This document shows, piece after piece, positions 1-8,482 of a DNA stretch of 60,300 nucleotides. The notes beneath the pieces were generated by a model. The model ran no database searches and was not told where the DNA came from. It was given only the letters and a program-made list of their open reading frames with translations. Both the position numbers and the translations under genes were made by a program. Position 1 is the first letter of the stretch, and every line of letters begins with the position of its first letter. The stretch lies in assembly GCF_000372465.1 (NCBI RefSeq), contig NZ_AQUZ01000055.1, positions 1 to 60,300 of the forward strand, given 5' to 3'. The DNA comes from Kribbella catacumbae DSM 19601 (GTDB lineage: Bacteria > Actinomycetota > Actinomycetes > Propionibacteriales > Kribbellaceae).

Positions 1-668
1 GCGTCCAGGGCGTCGGCGATCTGGTTGATGGTTGCGTCGAACCGGATCACGTCCCCGGTACGGCCCTTCACGTAAACGGCACTGGTGCCGTGGTCGTCGG
101 AGCGGCCGACCCATACTCCGTGTTCGCGGGCCTTCTGTTCGGCTGCGGCCTGGGCGGCTTCGGGGTCGGCGTCCCAGAGGGCGGCCTTGACGATGTTGCG
201 CAACTGGACGGGGCCGACGGTGTCAACGATGGCTACGACTCGGGCGTCGACGAGGGCGGCTGCTTCCATCGAGAGTTCGACGCAGGCGGTGGCGATCTGG
301 CGGGCCTTCCAGGCAGTCACTTCCCTGGCCTTGATGCGTTGCCAGATCAGTGGCAGGCGGTGGCACAGTGCGAGGGCCTGGCCGATGTACTTGGCCGCCG
401 ATTCGGTGGATACGCCGTGCACGACGCCGTATTCTGCGACGGCGAACTCGGCGACTCCTGGGCAGCCTGGTCCGCCGTAGCGGATGCCACGCTCCCCGCC
501 AGGAGACCTCTGATCGCCGGGGATCATCGCCGGGCTGGGATGCAGGTCGGCAAAATGCACAGCCAGCAGCAGCCGCTGGATGCCTGCCTCATTTTCCTGG
601 GCCTGCTCCCGCGCCGACGCGGCGAGGGTCTTCGCCGCGTCTAGATCTGCTAGCTCATATTCGAACAT
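1..668 (-). CDS. DUF222/13E12-repeat family protein (HNH endonuclease type), 3' end outside window
   Basis: 222 codons are open from the ATG at 666-668 to the window edge, so the C-terminal part, where this family carries its HNH nuclease motif, is not visible. The protein starts MFEYELADLDAAKT and continues with the helical DUF222 pattern (WKARQIATACVELS, then VDTVGPVQLRNIVKAALW and an EAAQAAAEQKAREHG stretch). The family consists of multicopy, often mobile-like actinobacterial genes. The start codon lies inside a LexA-type box (661-676), and family members in Mycobacterium tuberculosis are known to be SOS-regulated. Whether this copy has a complete HNH domain cannot be judged. Confidence 0.82.
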   Translation of the reverse strand, partial: MFEYELADLDAAKTLAASAREQAQENEAGIQRLLLAVHFADLHPSPAMIPGDQRSPGGERGIRYGGPGCPGVAEFAVAEYGVVHGVSTESAAKYIGQALALCHRLPLIWQRIKAREVTAWKARQIATACVELSMEAAALVDARVVAIVDTVGPVQLRNIVKAALWDADPEAAQAAAEQKAREHGVWVGRSDDHGTSAVYVKGRTGDVIRFDATINQIADALD

Positions 669-676
669 AAGATCGA
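661..676 (-). promoter_or_regulatory. LexA (SOS) box overlapping the 13E12 start codon
   Basis: TCGAAC-ATAA-GATCGA matches the actinobacterial SOS consensus TCGAAC-N4-GTTCGA with one mismatch in 12 defined positions. It covers the ATG of the gene to its left, so LexA binding there should block initiation directly. SOS boxes at this position are known for 13E12 genes of mycobacteria. Confidence 0.65.
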
Positions 677-785
677 TACTACTCTCGGTGAGCGGTCATC
701 GCAAATCGCTTCGGCGCCGGATCTCCTTATCCACAAGGGAAAACTTCGCCGCCGGCGAGCGAAGGCAGAACGAGTAGACTGAGGT

Positions 786-2267
786 ATGAATGGTGAAGGC
801 CGGAGCTTGCCGGCGCCTTGTGTGGTGGTGTTGGTAGGGCCGGGAGCAGCGGGGAAGTCGACGTGGGCCGCGGAGACGTTCGCGGGTGACTTGATCGTGT
901 CGAGTGATCGGCTGCGGGCTCTGGTCGGTGCTGGTGAGGACGATCTGGCGGCCAGTGCGGATGCCTTCAAGTTGCTGGAGGAGATCGTTCGGCAGCGGAT
1001 CGACCGGCGGTTGACCACGGTGATCGACACTTTGGGACTGGATCGGGAGAGGAGACGAAACTGGCTGGCATTGGCAAGAGAACAAGGCGTTCCGTGTGTG
1101 GCGGTCGCCTTCGATACCCCGGCGGCAGAGTGCCGGCGGCGCAATCGGGAGCGGGCCAAGCGAATCCCCGCCGATGTGCTGACCGGTCAGCTCAAGGCCT
1201 GGGCGGCGGTCAAGAGGGAGCTGCCGGACGAGGGGTACGACGACATCCTGACGCCCGGTGCGATCCGCGTCGTACCGCAGGCGTTTGTCGAGGCTGGGCA
1301 GGCGGCGCGGCGGCAGGAGAAAGACCCTACGAGGTTGACGTTCGGCCTGCAGTTGAGCAGCTATACCCACAAGGCCGGTCGCACGACTACCGGCGAATGG
1401 GTCAGGGAGGTCGCGAGGAGGGCCGAGGCGGCTGGGTTCGACAGCATCTACGTGATGGATCACTTCCGGCAGATTCCACAGGTCGGCCGGGCTTGGGAGG
1501 ACTTTCTGGAGAGTTGGACGACGCTGGCCTATCTCGCGGCCTGCACCGAGCGGCTGAGGCTCGGCACGCTGGTCACCGGCATCACCTATCGCAACGTCGC
1601 TCACCTCGGCAAGATCGCCGCGACGCTCGATGTACTGAGTGGTGGACGCGCGATCTGCGGGGTGGGGCTCGCCTGGTTCGAGCAGGAGCACAAGGCGTAT
1701 GGCTGGGACTTTCCCTCAGTCAGCGATCGATACGCCCTGCTCGAGGACGCGTTGCAGCTGCTGCCGGTGTTATGGGGACCAGGCAACAAACCCTGGCGCG
1801 GCAAGGTCCTCGACATACCGGAGACAGCCTGCTACCCGCGACCACTGCAGGATTCCCTACCGATCCTGCTGGGCGGCAGCGGCAAACGCACGCTCCGCCT
1901 GGCCGCCCGGTACGCCGACGCCGCGAACGTCTTCGGTGATGCCACCAAGGTCCGCCAGTACGCCGACTACCTGGCGGCGCACACCAAGCCCGACCGGGAG
2001 CCCCCGCGACTGACGCACCTGTCGACCACGCTCATCGGCAAGGACCACCACCACGTCACCGCACTCGTAGACCAACTCCGCCCGCGCAACCAAGACCCCG
2101 CCAAGTACGCCGCCGCAGTCAACGCCGGCAGCATCCCCGACCAGATCGGCCGCTTCCGCGAACTAGCCGAAGCCGGCGCCACAGAGGGGATCTTCAGCCT
2201 GCCGAACCTCGACGACGACCTCACCCCACTCGAGACCGCCGGCGAGGTCATCGCCGCCTTTCGCTAG
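786..2267 (+). CDS. P-loop kinase domain fused to LLM-class (F420/flavin) oxidoreductase
   Basis: 493 residues in two domains. Residues 1-170 are a small P-loop kinase of the AAA_33/polynucleotide-kinase-like type, with Walker A GPGAAGKST at about 18-26, an SSDRLRAL motif, a buried VIDTLGLD strand and an arginine-rich lid (RRRNRERAKR). From about residue 182 a luciferase-like barrel begins (LTFGLQLSSYTHKAGRTT), with IYVMDHF, LGTLVTGITYRNVAHLGKIAATLD and PILLGGSGKRTLRLAARYAD typical of F420-dependent LLM enzymes. The ATG follows a purine-rich stretch and no stop separates the domains. Its end overlaps the convergent reductase gene by four bases. Substrates of both halves are unknown. I infer one bifunctional cytoplasmic protein. 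Confidence 0.85.
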   Translation: MNGEGRSLPAPCVVVLVGPGAAGKSTWAAETFAGDLIVSSDRLRALVGAGEDDLAASADAFKLLEEIVRQRIDRRLTTVIDTLGLDRERRRNWLALAREQGVPCVAVAFDTPAAECRRRNRERAKRIPADVLTGQLKAWAAVKRELPDEGYDDILTPGAIRVVPQAFVEAGQAARRQEKDPTRLTFGLQLSSYTHKAGRTTTGEWVREVARRAEAAGFDSIYVMDHFRQIPQVGRAWEDFLESWTTLAYLAACTERLRLGTLVTGITYRNVAHLGKIAATLDVLSGGRAICGVGLAWFEQEHKAYGWDFPSVSDRYALLEDALQLLPVLWGPGNKPWRGKVLDIPETACYPRPLQDSLPILLGGSGKRTLRLAARYADAANVFGDATKVRQYADYLAAHTKPDREPPRLTHLSTTLIGKDHHHVTALVDQLRPRNQDPAKYAAAVNAGSIPDQIGRFRELAEAGATEGIFSLPNLDDDLTPLETAGEVIAAFR

Positions 2268-3658
2268 TCCAGCTTGAGCTTCAGCAGTGCGTTCTCGATC
2301 AGCTCGGGCATCGCGGGGTGGATCCAGTACTGGCCGCGGGCCATCGTGTGGGCGTCCAGGCCGAAGCTCATCGCCTGGATGACGGGCTGGATCACGGTCG
2401 CCGCCTGCGGGCCGATCACGTGGCAGCCGAGGATCTGGCCGGTGCCGGGATCCGCGAGGATCTTGGCGAAGCCGGTGGTGTCCTCCATCGCCCAGCCGTA
2501 TGCGATATCGGCGTACGCCTGGCGGCCCACGACGTACCGGACGCCCTGCTCGATCGCATCTTCCTCGGTCAGCCCGATCGACGCGACCTGCGGCGAGCCG
2601 AAGACGGCATGCGGCACGTAGCGATGGTCGGACTCGATCCGGTCCTCCGGGTGCAGCAGGTTGTGCTGCACCACCCTCGCCTCGTGGTTGGCGACGTGCT
2701 TGAGCTGGTACGGCGAACAGAGGTCGCCGAGCGCGTAGATCCCCTCGACCGCCGTCTCCTGGAACTCGTCGACCACGACGCGACCGTCCGGCTCCAGCTC
2801 GATCCCGGTGGCGCCGACGTTCAGGACATCCGAGTTCGGCGTACGCCCGACGGCGACGAGCAGCTCGTCGACCACCAACTCCTCGGCGCCGGACGGGCTC
2901 AGCGTCTTCACCACGATCCCGTCGTCGCGCCGCTGCACCCCGATCACCTCGTGCCTGAACTTGACGGCATACCGCTCCCGGGCGATCTCGGTGTAGCGCT
3001 CCGCGATCTCGCGATCCTCGTGCCGCAGCAGCAGGTCGGAACGCACGATCATCGTCACGTTGACGCCGAGCGACGAGAACACATGCGCCAGCTCGGCCGC
3101 GACGAAGCCACCGCCGATGATGCCCAGGCGCCCCGGCAGCCGATCCATCCGCATGATCGTCTCGGAGGTCTGATAGTCGATCTCGTCGAGGCCAGGGATG
3201 GACGGCACGATCGGCCGGCTCCCGGCGGCGAGCACGAACCGGTCAGCGGTCAGCACCTCGACCTGCCCGCCCTCGATCGCCGTCACGGTCAGCTCGTTCT
3301 CGGCGGTGAACCGCCCGGTGCCGTGGTACAGCGTCACGTTGGCGTTGTTCGCGTGGTGCAGCCGGTACTCCGACCCGCTGATCGAGATCGGGTCGATCCG
3401 GCCGAAGATCCGGTCCCGGATGTCCGGCCAGCGCACCCCGGTGAGCTGCTCGTCCACGCCCAGCCGGGAACTGTGCGAGGGGACGGCGGCCAGGTCCGCG
3501 GTGTGCACGAACATCTTGGTCGGGATGCAGCCCACGTTCAGGCAGGTGCCGCCGAACGTTCCGCGCTCGACGATCGCCACCTTCCAGTCCGCGAACTGCC
3601 TGGTCACGATCGTGTTGCCGGAGCCGCTGCCGACGACCACCAAGTCGTAATGAGCCAC
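2264..3658 (-). CDS. mtr: Mycothione reductase
   Basis: FAD- and NADPH-dependent reduction of mycothiol disulfide, the actinobacterial counterpart of glutathione reductase, in the cytosol. The N-terminal FAD site is YDLVVVGSGSGN, the redox pair is in GGTCLNVGCIPTKM (Cys39/Cys44), the NAD(P) fold is GIIGGGFVAAELAHVFSSLGV, the second FAD motif is GIYALGDLCSPYQLKHVA, and the dimer-interface His-Glu lies in HPAMPELIEN. I chose the GTG at 3656-3658 (MAHYDLVVV), which begins where family members begin; an ATG 24 bases upstream adds only an unconserved leader. 464 residues is the normal length. Lipoamide dehydrogenase is the main alternative, but the TKMFVHTADLA region favours mycothione reductase. 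Confidence 0.88.
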   Translation of the reverse strand: MAHYDLVVVGSGSGNTIVTRQFADWKVAIVERGTFGGTCLNVGCIPTKMFVHTADLAAVPSHSSRLGVDEQLTGVRWPDIRDRIFGRIDPISISGSEYRLHHANNANVTLYHGTGRFTAENELTVTAIEGGQVEVLTADRFVLAAGSRPIVPSIPGLDEIDYQTSETIMRMDRLPGRLGIIGGGFVAAELAHVFSSLGVNVTMIVRSDLLLRHEDREIAERYTEIARERYAVKFRHEVIGVQRRDDGIVVKTLSPSGAEELVVDELLVAVGRTPNSDVLNVGATGIELEPDGRVVVDEFQETAVEGIYALGDLCSPYQLKHVANHEARVVQHNLLHPEDRIESDHRYVPHAVFGSPQVASIGLTEEDAIEQGVRYVVGRQAYADIAYGWAMEDTTGFAKILADPGTGQILGCHVIGPQAATVIQPVIQAMSFGLDAHTMARGQYWIHPAMPELIENALLKLKLD

Positions 3659-3691
3659 ACCCCATTGTGCGTGTGGCAGCAAGTGGCCCGT

Positions 3692-4999
3692 TTAGGCGAC
3701 GACTCGGGGCTTGGTTGTGAGGGTGGACTTCTCGCCCAGGAGGTCGGTGGTCGGGGTCAGAATCTCGAGGCGGGGGCGCGGCAGCAGGTGGGGGCGGATC
3801 GCGAGGCCGCGGCGGCGGGAGAAGTACAGGACCGAGGCGGTGGTGCCGAGCAGGGTGAGGCTGCCGCCGACGATCAGTGACCAGCGGGCGCCGAACTCCT
3901 GGCCGACCCAGCCGATGAACGGCGAGCCGAGCGGCGTACCGCCCATCAGGACCGTCATGTAGAGCGCCATCACCCGGCCGCGCATGGTCGGCTCGATGCC
4001 CAACTGCATGGTCGCGTTCGCCGCGGTGAGCATCGTCAGCGCGGCGAAGCCGACCAGCGGAAGGACCAGCGCGAAGGACAGGTACGTCGGCATCAGCCCG
4101 CTGACGATGACCATCACCCCGAAGGCCAGCGCGGCGCCGATCACCAGTCGGCCCCGGGTCCGGACCCGGCGGGCCGCGAGCAGCGCGCCGGCCAGTGAGC
4201 CGATCGCCAGGATCGAGCCGAGGATGCCGTACTCCCCCGCGCCCATGTGGAACGCGCTCGTCGCCATCAACGCGGACGTCATCTGGAAGTTCAGCCCGAA
4301 GGTGCCGGCGAAGAACACCGCGACCAGCACCATCATCAGGTCAGGACGGCGCCACAGGTACCGCATGCCGTCGCGGATCATGCCCTTCTCCCGGGCCGCG
4401 ACCTTGGGCGTGTGCAACTCGCTGGAGCGCATCAGGTGCAGGGACAGGATCACCGCGGCGTAGCTCAAGCCGTTGATGATGATCACCGGCCCGGTCCCGA
4501 TCCAGTGGATCAGCAGGCCGGCCAGCCCCGGGCCGATCAGCCGGGCGGCGTTGAAGGACGCGGAGTTCAGGCCGACGGCGTTGGACAGCTCGTCCTTGCC
4601 GACCATCTCGACCACGAACGCCTGCCGGGTCGGCGCGTCGAACGCGGTCCCGATCCCGAACAGGAAGGCCAGCGCGTACACGTGCCAGGCCTCGACCACG
4701 CCGGTGACGGTCATCGTGCCCAGGACGAGAGCGACGGCGCCCATCGCGATCTGGGTGATGGTCAGCACCCGGCGCTTGGGGAACCGGTCCGCGATCAGGC
4801 CGGCATACGGCGAGACCAGCAGGGCGGGGAGGAACTGGAGGCCGGTGACGATGCCGAGGGCGGTGCCGGAGTGGGTCAGCTCCAGGACCAGCCAGTCCTG
4901 GGCGACCCGCTGCATCCAGGTGCCGACGTTGGAGATGATCGCGCCGGTGGCGTAGAGCCGGAAATTGCGGACCTTGAACGCGCGGAAGGTCGGACTCAT
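3692..4999 (-). CDS. MFS efflux transporter (MFS_3/enterobactin-exporter type)
   Basis: 435 residues with twelve hydrophobic segments. It begins FKVRNFRLYATGAIISNVGTW, the usual start of the MFS_3 exporters, and carries the loop motif YAGLIADRFPKRRVL between helices 2 and 3. It is probably a drug or siderophore exporter in the plasma membrane, with substrate unknown. Its ATG overlaps the stop of the upstream MarR gene (ATGA), so the two are one operon, and MarR is the likely local repressor. The C-terminal 40 residues are hydrophilic. Confidence 0.85.
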   Translation of the reverse strand: MSPTFRAFKVRNFRLYATGAIISNVGTWMQRVAQDWLVLELTHSGTALGIVTGLQFLPALLVSPYAGLIADRFPKRRVLTITQIAMGAVALVLGTMTVTGVVEAWHVYALAFLFGIGTAFDAPTRQAFVVEMVGKDELSNAVGLNSASFNAARLIGPGLAGLLIHWIGTGPVIIINGLSYAAVILSLHLMRSSELHTPKVAAREKGMIRDGMRYLWRRPDLMMVLVAVFFAGTFGLNFQMTSALMATSAFHMGAGEYGILGSILAIGSLAGALLAARRVRTRGRLVIGAALAFGVMVIVSGLMPTYLSFALVLPLVGFAALTMLTAANATMQLGIEPTMRGRVMALYMTVLMGGTPLGSPFIGWVGQEFGARWSLIVGGSLTLLGTTASVLYFSRRRGLAIRPHLLPRPRLEILTPTTDLLGEKSTLTTKPRVVA

Positions 5000-5445
5000 G
5001 TAGCCGCCAGGCGTTCGAGAACAGGGGCTGCCTTGCGCAGGATGTCGCGCTCCTCAGGGGTCAGTTTCTTCAGTTTCGTCTGCAGCCACTCGTCGCGGCG
5101 CCGGCGGTTGGCATGCAGCAGGTCGTGCGCGGCCTGGGTCAGCTCGACCACGATCTGGCGCTTGTCGGTCTCGTGCGGGCGGCGAGCCACCAGGCCCGCC
5201 TCCTCCATGTTGGACACGATCCGCGTCATCGACGGCGGCTTGACCTGCTCGTGCGCGGCCAGCTCGCCGATCGTCATCGCGTCGTGTTTGCCGAGCGCAC
5301 CGAGCACGCCGAGCTGGTTGGCGGTCAGGTCGTGGCCCTCGACGCGCTGCCGGCGGATCTGCCGGGACAACCGCAACGTGGACGACCTCAGGGCGCTGGC
5401 CAGCCCGACGTCACTCTTCACCTGCTGGGCTACGACTTCGGGCAT
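4996..5445 (-). CDS. MarR-family transcriptional regulator
   Basis: 149 residues with a winged helix-turn-helix: LSRQIRRQRVEGHDLTANQL, then LGALGKHDAMTIGELAAHEQ and the recognition helix region PPSMTRIVSNMEEAGLV, with the wing RRPHETDKRQIVVELT. It is first gene of an operon with the MFS exporter, translationally coupled by ATGA. It is expected to bind its own promoter and to release it when an exported compound binds. The divergent gene starts 57 bases away, so it may be affected too. Confidence 0.9.
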   Translation of the reverse strand: MPEVVAQQVKSDVGLASALRSSTLRLSRQIRRQRVEGHDLTANQLGVLGALGKHDAMTIGELAAHEQVKPPSMTRIVSNMEEAGLVARRPHETDKRQIVVELTQAAHDLLHANRRRRDEWLQTKLKKLTPEERDILRKAAPVLERLAAT

Positions 5446-5449
5446 ATCG

Positions 5450-5475
5450 TTAGCTTAACTCATTACCTTTGCTAA
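5450..5475. promoter_or_regulatory. Possible MarR operator (interrupted inverted repeat)
   Basis: TTAGC at 5450-5454 and GCTAA at 5471-5475 form an inverted repeat around an AT-rich 16-base centre, the most AT-rich spot nearby. It lies in the 57-base gap between the MarR start and the divergent membrane-protein gene. The arms are short, so this is a suggestion only. Confidence 0.35.
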
Positions 5476-5502
5476 ACAAAATGATCTTGCTAGGGTTCGC
5501 GC

Positions 5503-6576
5503 ATGGCGACATCAGCGGAGCTGGCCCGGTACGAGCAGCGGTTCCGGCGGGCCGGGCTGCCGCTGTTCATCGAGGACTTCTCGCCGACCCACGACATCTT
5601 CAGCCGGGCGACGCCGGTGCTGGCCCTGGTGTTCATCGCGGAGATGCTCGGTGCCACCTCGCTCAGCTGGCACTGGTGGCAGAACCTGCTCGCCGCCGTC
5701 GGCGGGCTGGCCGCCCTGATCGCGGGCTTCGGCCTGCTGAACGGTCTGCGCGGCCGCCGGTTCTGGTCCTTCCCGACCCGCTTCGGTACGCCGGAACTGG
5801 CCGTCTTCGTGCTGCTGCCCGCGCTGCTGCCGCTGGCCACCGAGGTCCAGCTGCGCCAGTTCTTCGGTGTTGCCATCGGCAACCTGCTGCTCGTCGGCGC
5901 GGTCTACCTGGTGGTCGGCTACGGCCTGATCGGTACGACGGTCTGGGGTGTCCGCCGGCTCGCGACCGAGCTGGCGAACTCGCTCGCCAGCCTGGTCCGC
6001 GCGCTTCCGTTGCTGCTGGTGTTCTCGCTGGTGCTGTTCGTGAACACCGAGATGTGGCAGGTGTTCGCCGGCATGCCGGTCACCTTCATCGTCATCCTGG
6101 TGGTCGCCTTCGCCCTGCTCAGCGACCTGTTCCTCATCCTGCGGCTACCCAAGGAACTGGACGCGATCGAGCGCGACGCCGGCTCCGGCCCGCCGTTGCG
6201 CCGGGTCCAGCGGCTGAACCTCAGCGTCAGCCTGGTGATCCGCCAGTGGATGCAGGGCCTCGTGGTCAGCACCGGCGTCGGCCTGTTCTTCGTCGGCTTC
6301 GGCCTGCTCGCGATCAGCCGGCACATCTACGAAGGGTGGGGAATCAACCCCGGCTCCTGGTCCCACGAGTTCACGCTGCTCGACCACAAGTTGCTGATCA
6401 GCGCCGCGCTGGTAAAGGTCGCCATCGGCATCGCGACCTTCACCGGCCTGTACTACTCGATCTCGCTGATGACGGACGCGACGTACCGCGAGGAGTGGCT
6501 CGACAACGTCACCGACGAACTCCGCGAGCTCTTCACCGCTCGCGCCGAGTATCTAGAGCTTCGCGCAAGAAGTTGA
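5503..6576 (+). CDS. Integral membrane protein of unknown function
   Basis: 357 residues. Residues 1-30 are hydrophilic and then come about eight hydrophobic segments, for example VLALVFIAEMLGATSL, LLAAVGGLAALIAGFGLLNG, LAVFVLLPALLPLA and VTFIVILVVAFALLSDLFLI. A charged linker with LPKELDAIERDAG lies mid-protein and the soluble tail is acidic (TDELRELFTARAEYLELR). I recognise no catalytic or transport motif. It is divergent from the MarR/MFS operon and convergent with the NCS2 permease, with a shared terminator between. Confidence 0.75.
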   Translation: MATSAELARYEQRFRRAGLPLFIEDFSPTHDIFSRATPVLALVFIAEMLGATSLSWHWWQNLLAAVGGLAALIAGFGLLNGLRGRRFWSFPTRFGTPELAVFVLLPALLPLATEVQLRQFFGVAIGNLLLVGAVYLVVGYGLIGTTVWGVRRLATELANSLASLVRALPLLLVFSLVLFVNTEMWQVFAGMPVTFIVILVVAFALLSDLFLILRLPKELDAIERDAGSGPPLRRVQRLNLSVSLVIRQWMQGLVVSTGVGLFFVGFGLLAISRHIYEGWGINPGSWSHEFTLLDHKLLISAALVKVAIGIATFTGLYYSISLMTDATYREEWLDNVTDELRELFTARAEYLELRARS

Positions 6577-6601
6577 GCTGGTGCCGCATCAGTCTCCACC
6601 C

Positions 6602-6620
6602 GCCGCGGGTGCCCCGCGGC
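6602..6620. terminator. Bidirectional hairpin terminator
   Basis: GCCGCGGG-TGC-CCCGCGGC is a perfect eight-base-pair stem in the 53-base gap between two convergent genes. A short T-run follows on the right (AGTTTACC). It is likely to serve both genes. Confidence 0.6.
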
Positions 6621-6629
6621 AGTTTACCA

Positions 6630-8102
6630 TCAGGTGAGCCAGTCTCCGAGCGGGCCGATCGCGAAGTAGACGACGAACAGGGCCGACACGATCCACATCA
6701 GCGGGTGGATCTGACGGGCCTTGCCGCGGACCACCTTGAGCAGCACGTAAGACACGAATCCGGCGCCGATACCGGCCGAGATCGAGTACGTGAACGGCAT
6801 CAAGATGATGGTCAGGAAGGCCGGGATGGCCACCTCGAGATCGTCGAAGTCGATCCCCTTCACCTGCGCCATCATCAGGAAGCCGACCAGCACCAGGGCC
6901 GGGGTGGCCGCCTCGTACGGCACCAGCGTGACCAGCGGCGCGACCACCATCGAGATCAGGAAGCAGACACCGGTCACCACACTCGCCAGCCCGGTCCGTG
7001 CCCCCTCACCGACACCCGACGCCGATTCGATGTACGACGTGTTGCTGGACACCGAGGCGGCACCACCGGCGGCGGCCGCGACGCTGTCGACGATCAGGAT
7101 GCGCTGCGTGTTCGGCGGGTTGCCGTCCTTGTCGAGCAGCCCGGCCTCGGCTCCGATCGCGGTCATCGTGCCCATCGTGTCGAAGAAGTCGGCCAGCATC
7201 AGCGTGAAGATCAGCAACAGCGCGGTCACCACGCCGACCTTCTCGAACGAGCCGAACAGGTTGAACTCGCCGATCGTGTCCAGGTTCGGCGTGGTGATCC
7301 AGTCTTTCGGCAGCTTCGGCACGGTCAGGCCCCAGCCACCCGGGTTCTCGGCGGTCCGGGCGCCGATGTCGACAATCGACTCGACCACGATCGCGAGCAC
7401 CGTCGCGGCCAGGATGCCGATCAGGATCGCACCCTTCACCTTGCGCGCGTACAGCGTGATGATCAGCACCAGGCCGACCACGAAGATGAGCACCGGCCAG
7501 CCGCGAAGGTTGCCGCCGACACCGAGTTCGACCGGCGGTCCGGCCGGCGACGACGGACGGCGTACGAAGCCCGCGTCGACCACGCCGATGAAGGCGATGA
7601 ACAGGCCGATGCCTACGCTGATCGCGATCTTGAGCTGCCGTGGCACCGCCTCGAAGACCGCTTTACGGAACCCGGTCAGGACCAGGAGCAAGATGATGAT
7701 GCCCTCGATCACCACCAGGCCCATCGCGTCCGCCCAGGTCATCTTGCTCGCCACGCTGAACGCCAGGAACGCGTTCAGGCCGAGCCCAGTGGCCAGCGCC
7801 AGCGGGAAGTTCGCGACCAGCCCCATCAAGATGGTGACCACCCCCGCGACCAGCGCGGTCGCGACGGCGATCTTGGCGATCGCGACCGCCGCGTCGGTGC
7901 CGCCACCGACGAACTGGCCGCTGCCGTCCTTGACGGTGCCGATGATGAGCGGGTTCAGCACGACGATGTAGGCCATCGTGAAGAAGGTGACGAGACCGCC
8001 ACGGACCTCACGGCCCAGCGTCGATCCCCGTGCGCTGATCTTGAAGAAGTTGTCGAGAAACGCGGGACCGGAGCGGGCCGTGGGCGCCTGTGTCGAACTC
8101 AT
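6630..8102 (-). CDS. NCS2-family purine permease (AzgA-like)
   Basis: 490 residues from the ATG at 8100-8102 (MSSTQAPTARSG); a codon 30 bases upstream only adds an unlikely leader. Family signatures are the N-terminal TFFTMAYIVVLNPLII, LATGLGLNAFLAFSVASKM, the MLADFFDTMGTMTAIGAEAGL motif and SSNTSYIESASGVGEGARTGLAS, all typical of the AzgA adenine/guanine/hypoxanthine:H+ symporters. About 12-14 membrane segments. Divergent from the DUF2530 gene with 62 bases between. The exact purine cannot be read from sequence. Confidence 0.9.
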   Translation of the reverse strand: MSSTQAPTARSGPAFLDNFFKISARGSTLGREVRGGLVTFFTMAYIVVLNPLIIGTVKDGSGQFVGGGTDAAVAIAKIAVATALVAGVVTILMGLVANFPLALATGLGLNAFLAFSVASKMTWADAMGLVVIEGIIILLLVLTGFRKAVFEAVPRQLKIAISVGIGLFIAFIGVVDAGFVRRPSSPAGPPVELGVGGNLRGWPVLIFVVGLVLIITLYARKVKGAILIGILAATVLAIVVESIVDIGARTAENPGGWGLTVPKLPKDWITTPNLDTIGEFNLFGSFEKVGVVTALLLIFTLMLADFFDTMGTMTAIGAEAGLLDKDGNPPNTQRILIVDSVAAAAGGAASVSSNTSYIESASGVGEGARTGLASVVTGVCFLISMVVAPLVTLVPYEAATPALVLVGFLMMAQVKGIDFDDLEVAIPAFLTIILMPFTYSISAGIGAGFVSYVLLKVVRGKARQIHPLMWIVSALFVVYFAIGPLGDWLT

Positions 8103-8164
8103 GACGGCATGGTGCCAGGTGGCGTTCGCCATGGCGAGCGATTCGGGCCAGCTAAGCTGGGAGC

Positions 8165-8482
8165 GTGTCAGATCCTCAAGAGCCGCCCGCCTCGAAGAAG
8201 CGGAACGACCCGACCAGTCAGCTGGCCCGCGGCGAGCTCGTGCACGCCGAGGTCAAGCCGCTGGATCTGTCCGGCATCCCGAGCGTGATCGTCGGCATCG
8301 TCGCCTGGGCGCTCGCGTTCGTCGTCGTCCTGATCTTCCGCGAGGACCTGAAGAAGAGCGGCGACGAGTGGTGGCTGTGGGTCACCGTCGCGGGCTTCGG
8401 CCTCGGCTGGATCGGCCTGCTGTACTGCCGGCACCGCTGGGCCGCCATCCAGGCCGGCCACCGGTCCGAGATCGAGGACTAG
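8165..8482 (+). CDS. DUF2530 domain protein
   Basis: 105 residues from a GTG. A basic N-terminal tail is followed by LVHAEVKPLDLSGIPSVIVG, the start of DUF2530, and two membrane helices (IVGIVAWALAFVVVLIF and WWLWVTVAGFGLGWIGLLY) separated by a short charged loop. This is a small actinobacterial membrane protein of unknown function, in my memory often found near DUF3027 and NCS2 genes as it is here. Its stop overlaps that of the convergent DUF3027 gene by four bases. Confidence 0.8.
   Translation: MSDPQEPPASKKRNDPTSQLARGELVHAEVKPLDLSGIPSVIVGIVAWALAFVVVLIFREDLKKSGDEWWLWVTVAGFGLGWIGLLYCRHRWAAIQAGHRSEIED

Noticed and set aside
744..764. CTTCGC/GCGAAG inverted repeat before the kinase-luciferase gene
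   Set aside because: Only six bases per arm in GC-rich sequence; no regulator is adjacent. Could be chance.
5469..8288. A 939-codon open frame on the plus strand
   Set aside because: It runs out of frame through the membrane-protein gene and then antisense to the NCS2 permease. Its composition is the Arg/Gly/His-rich pattern of a shadow frame in GC-rich DNA.
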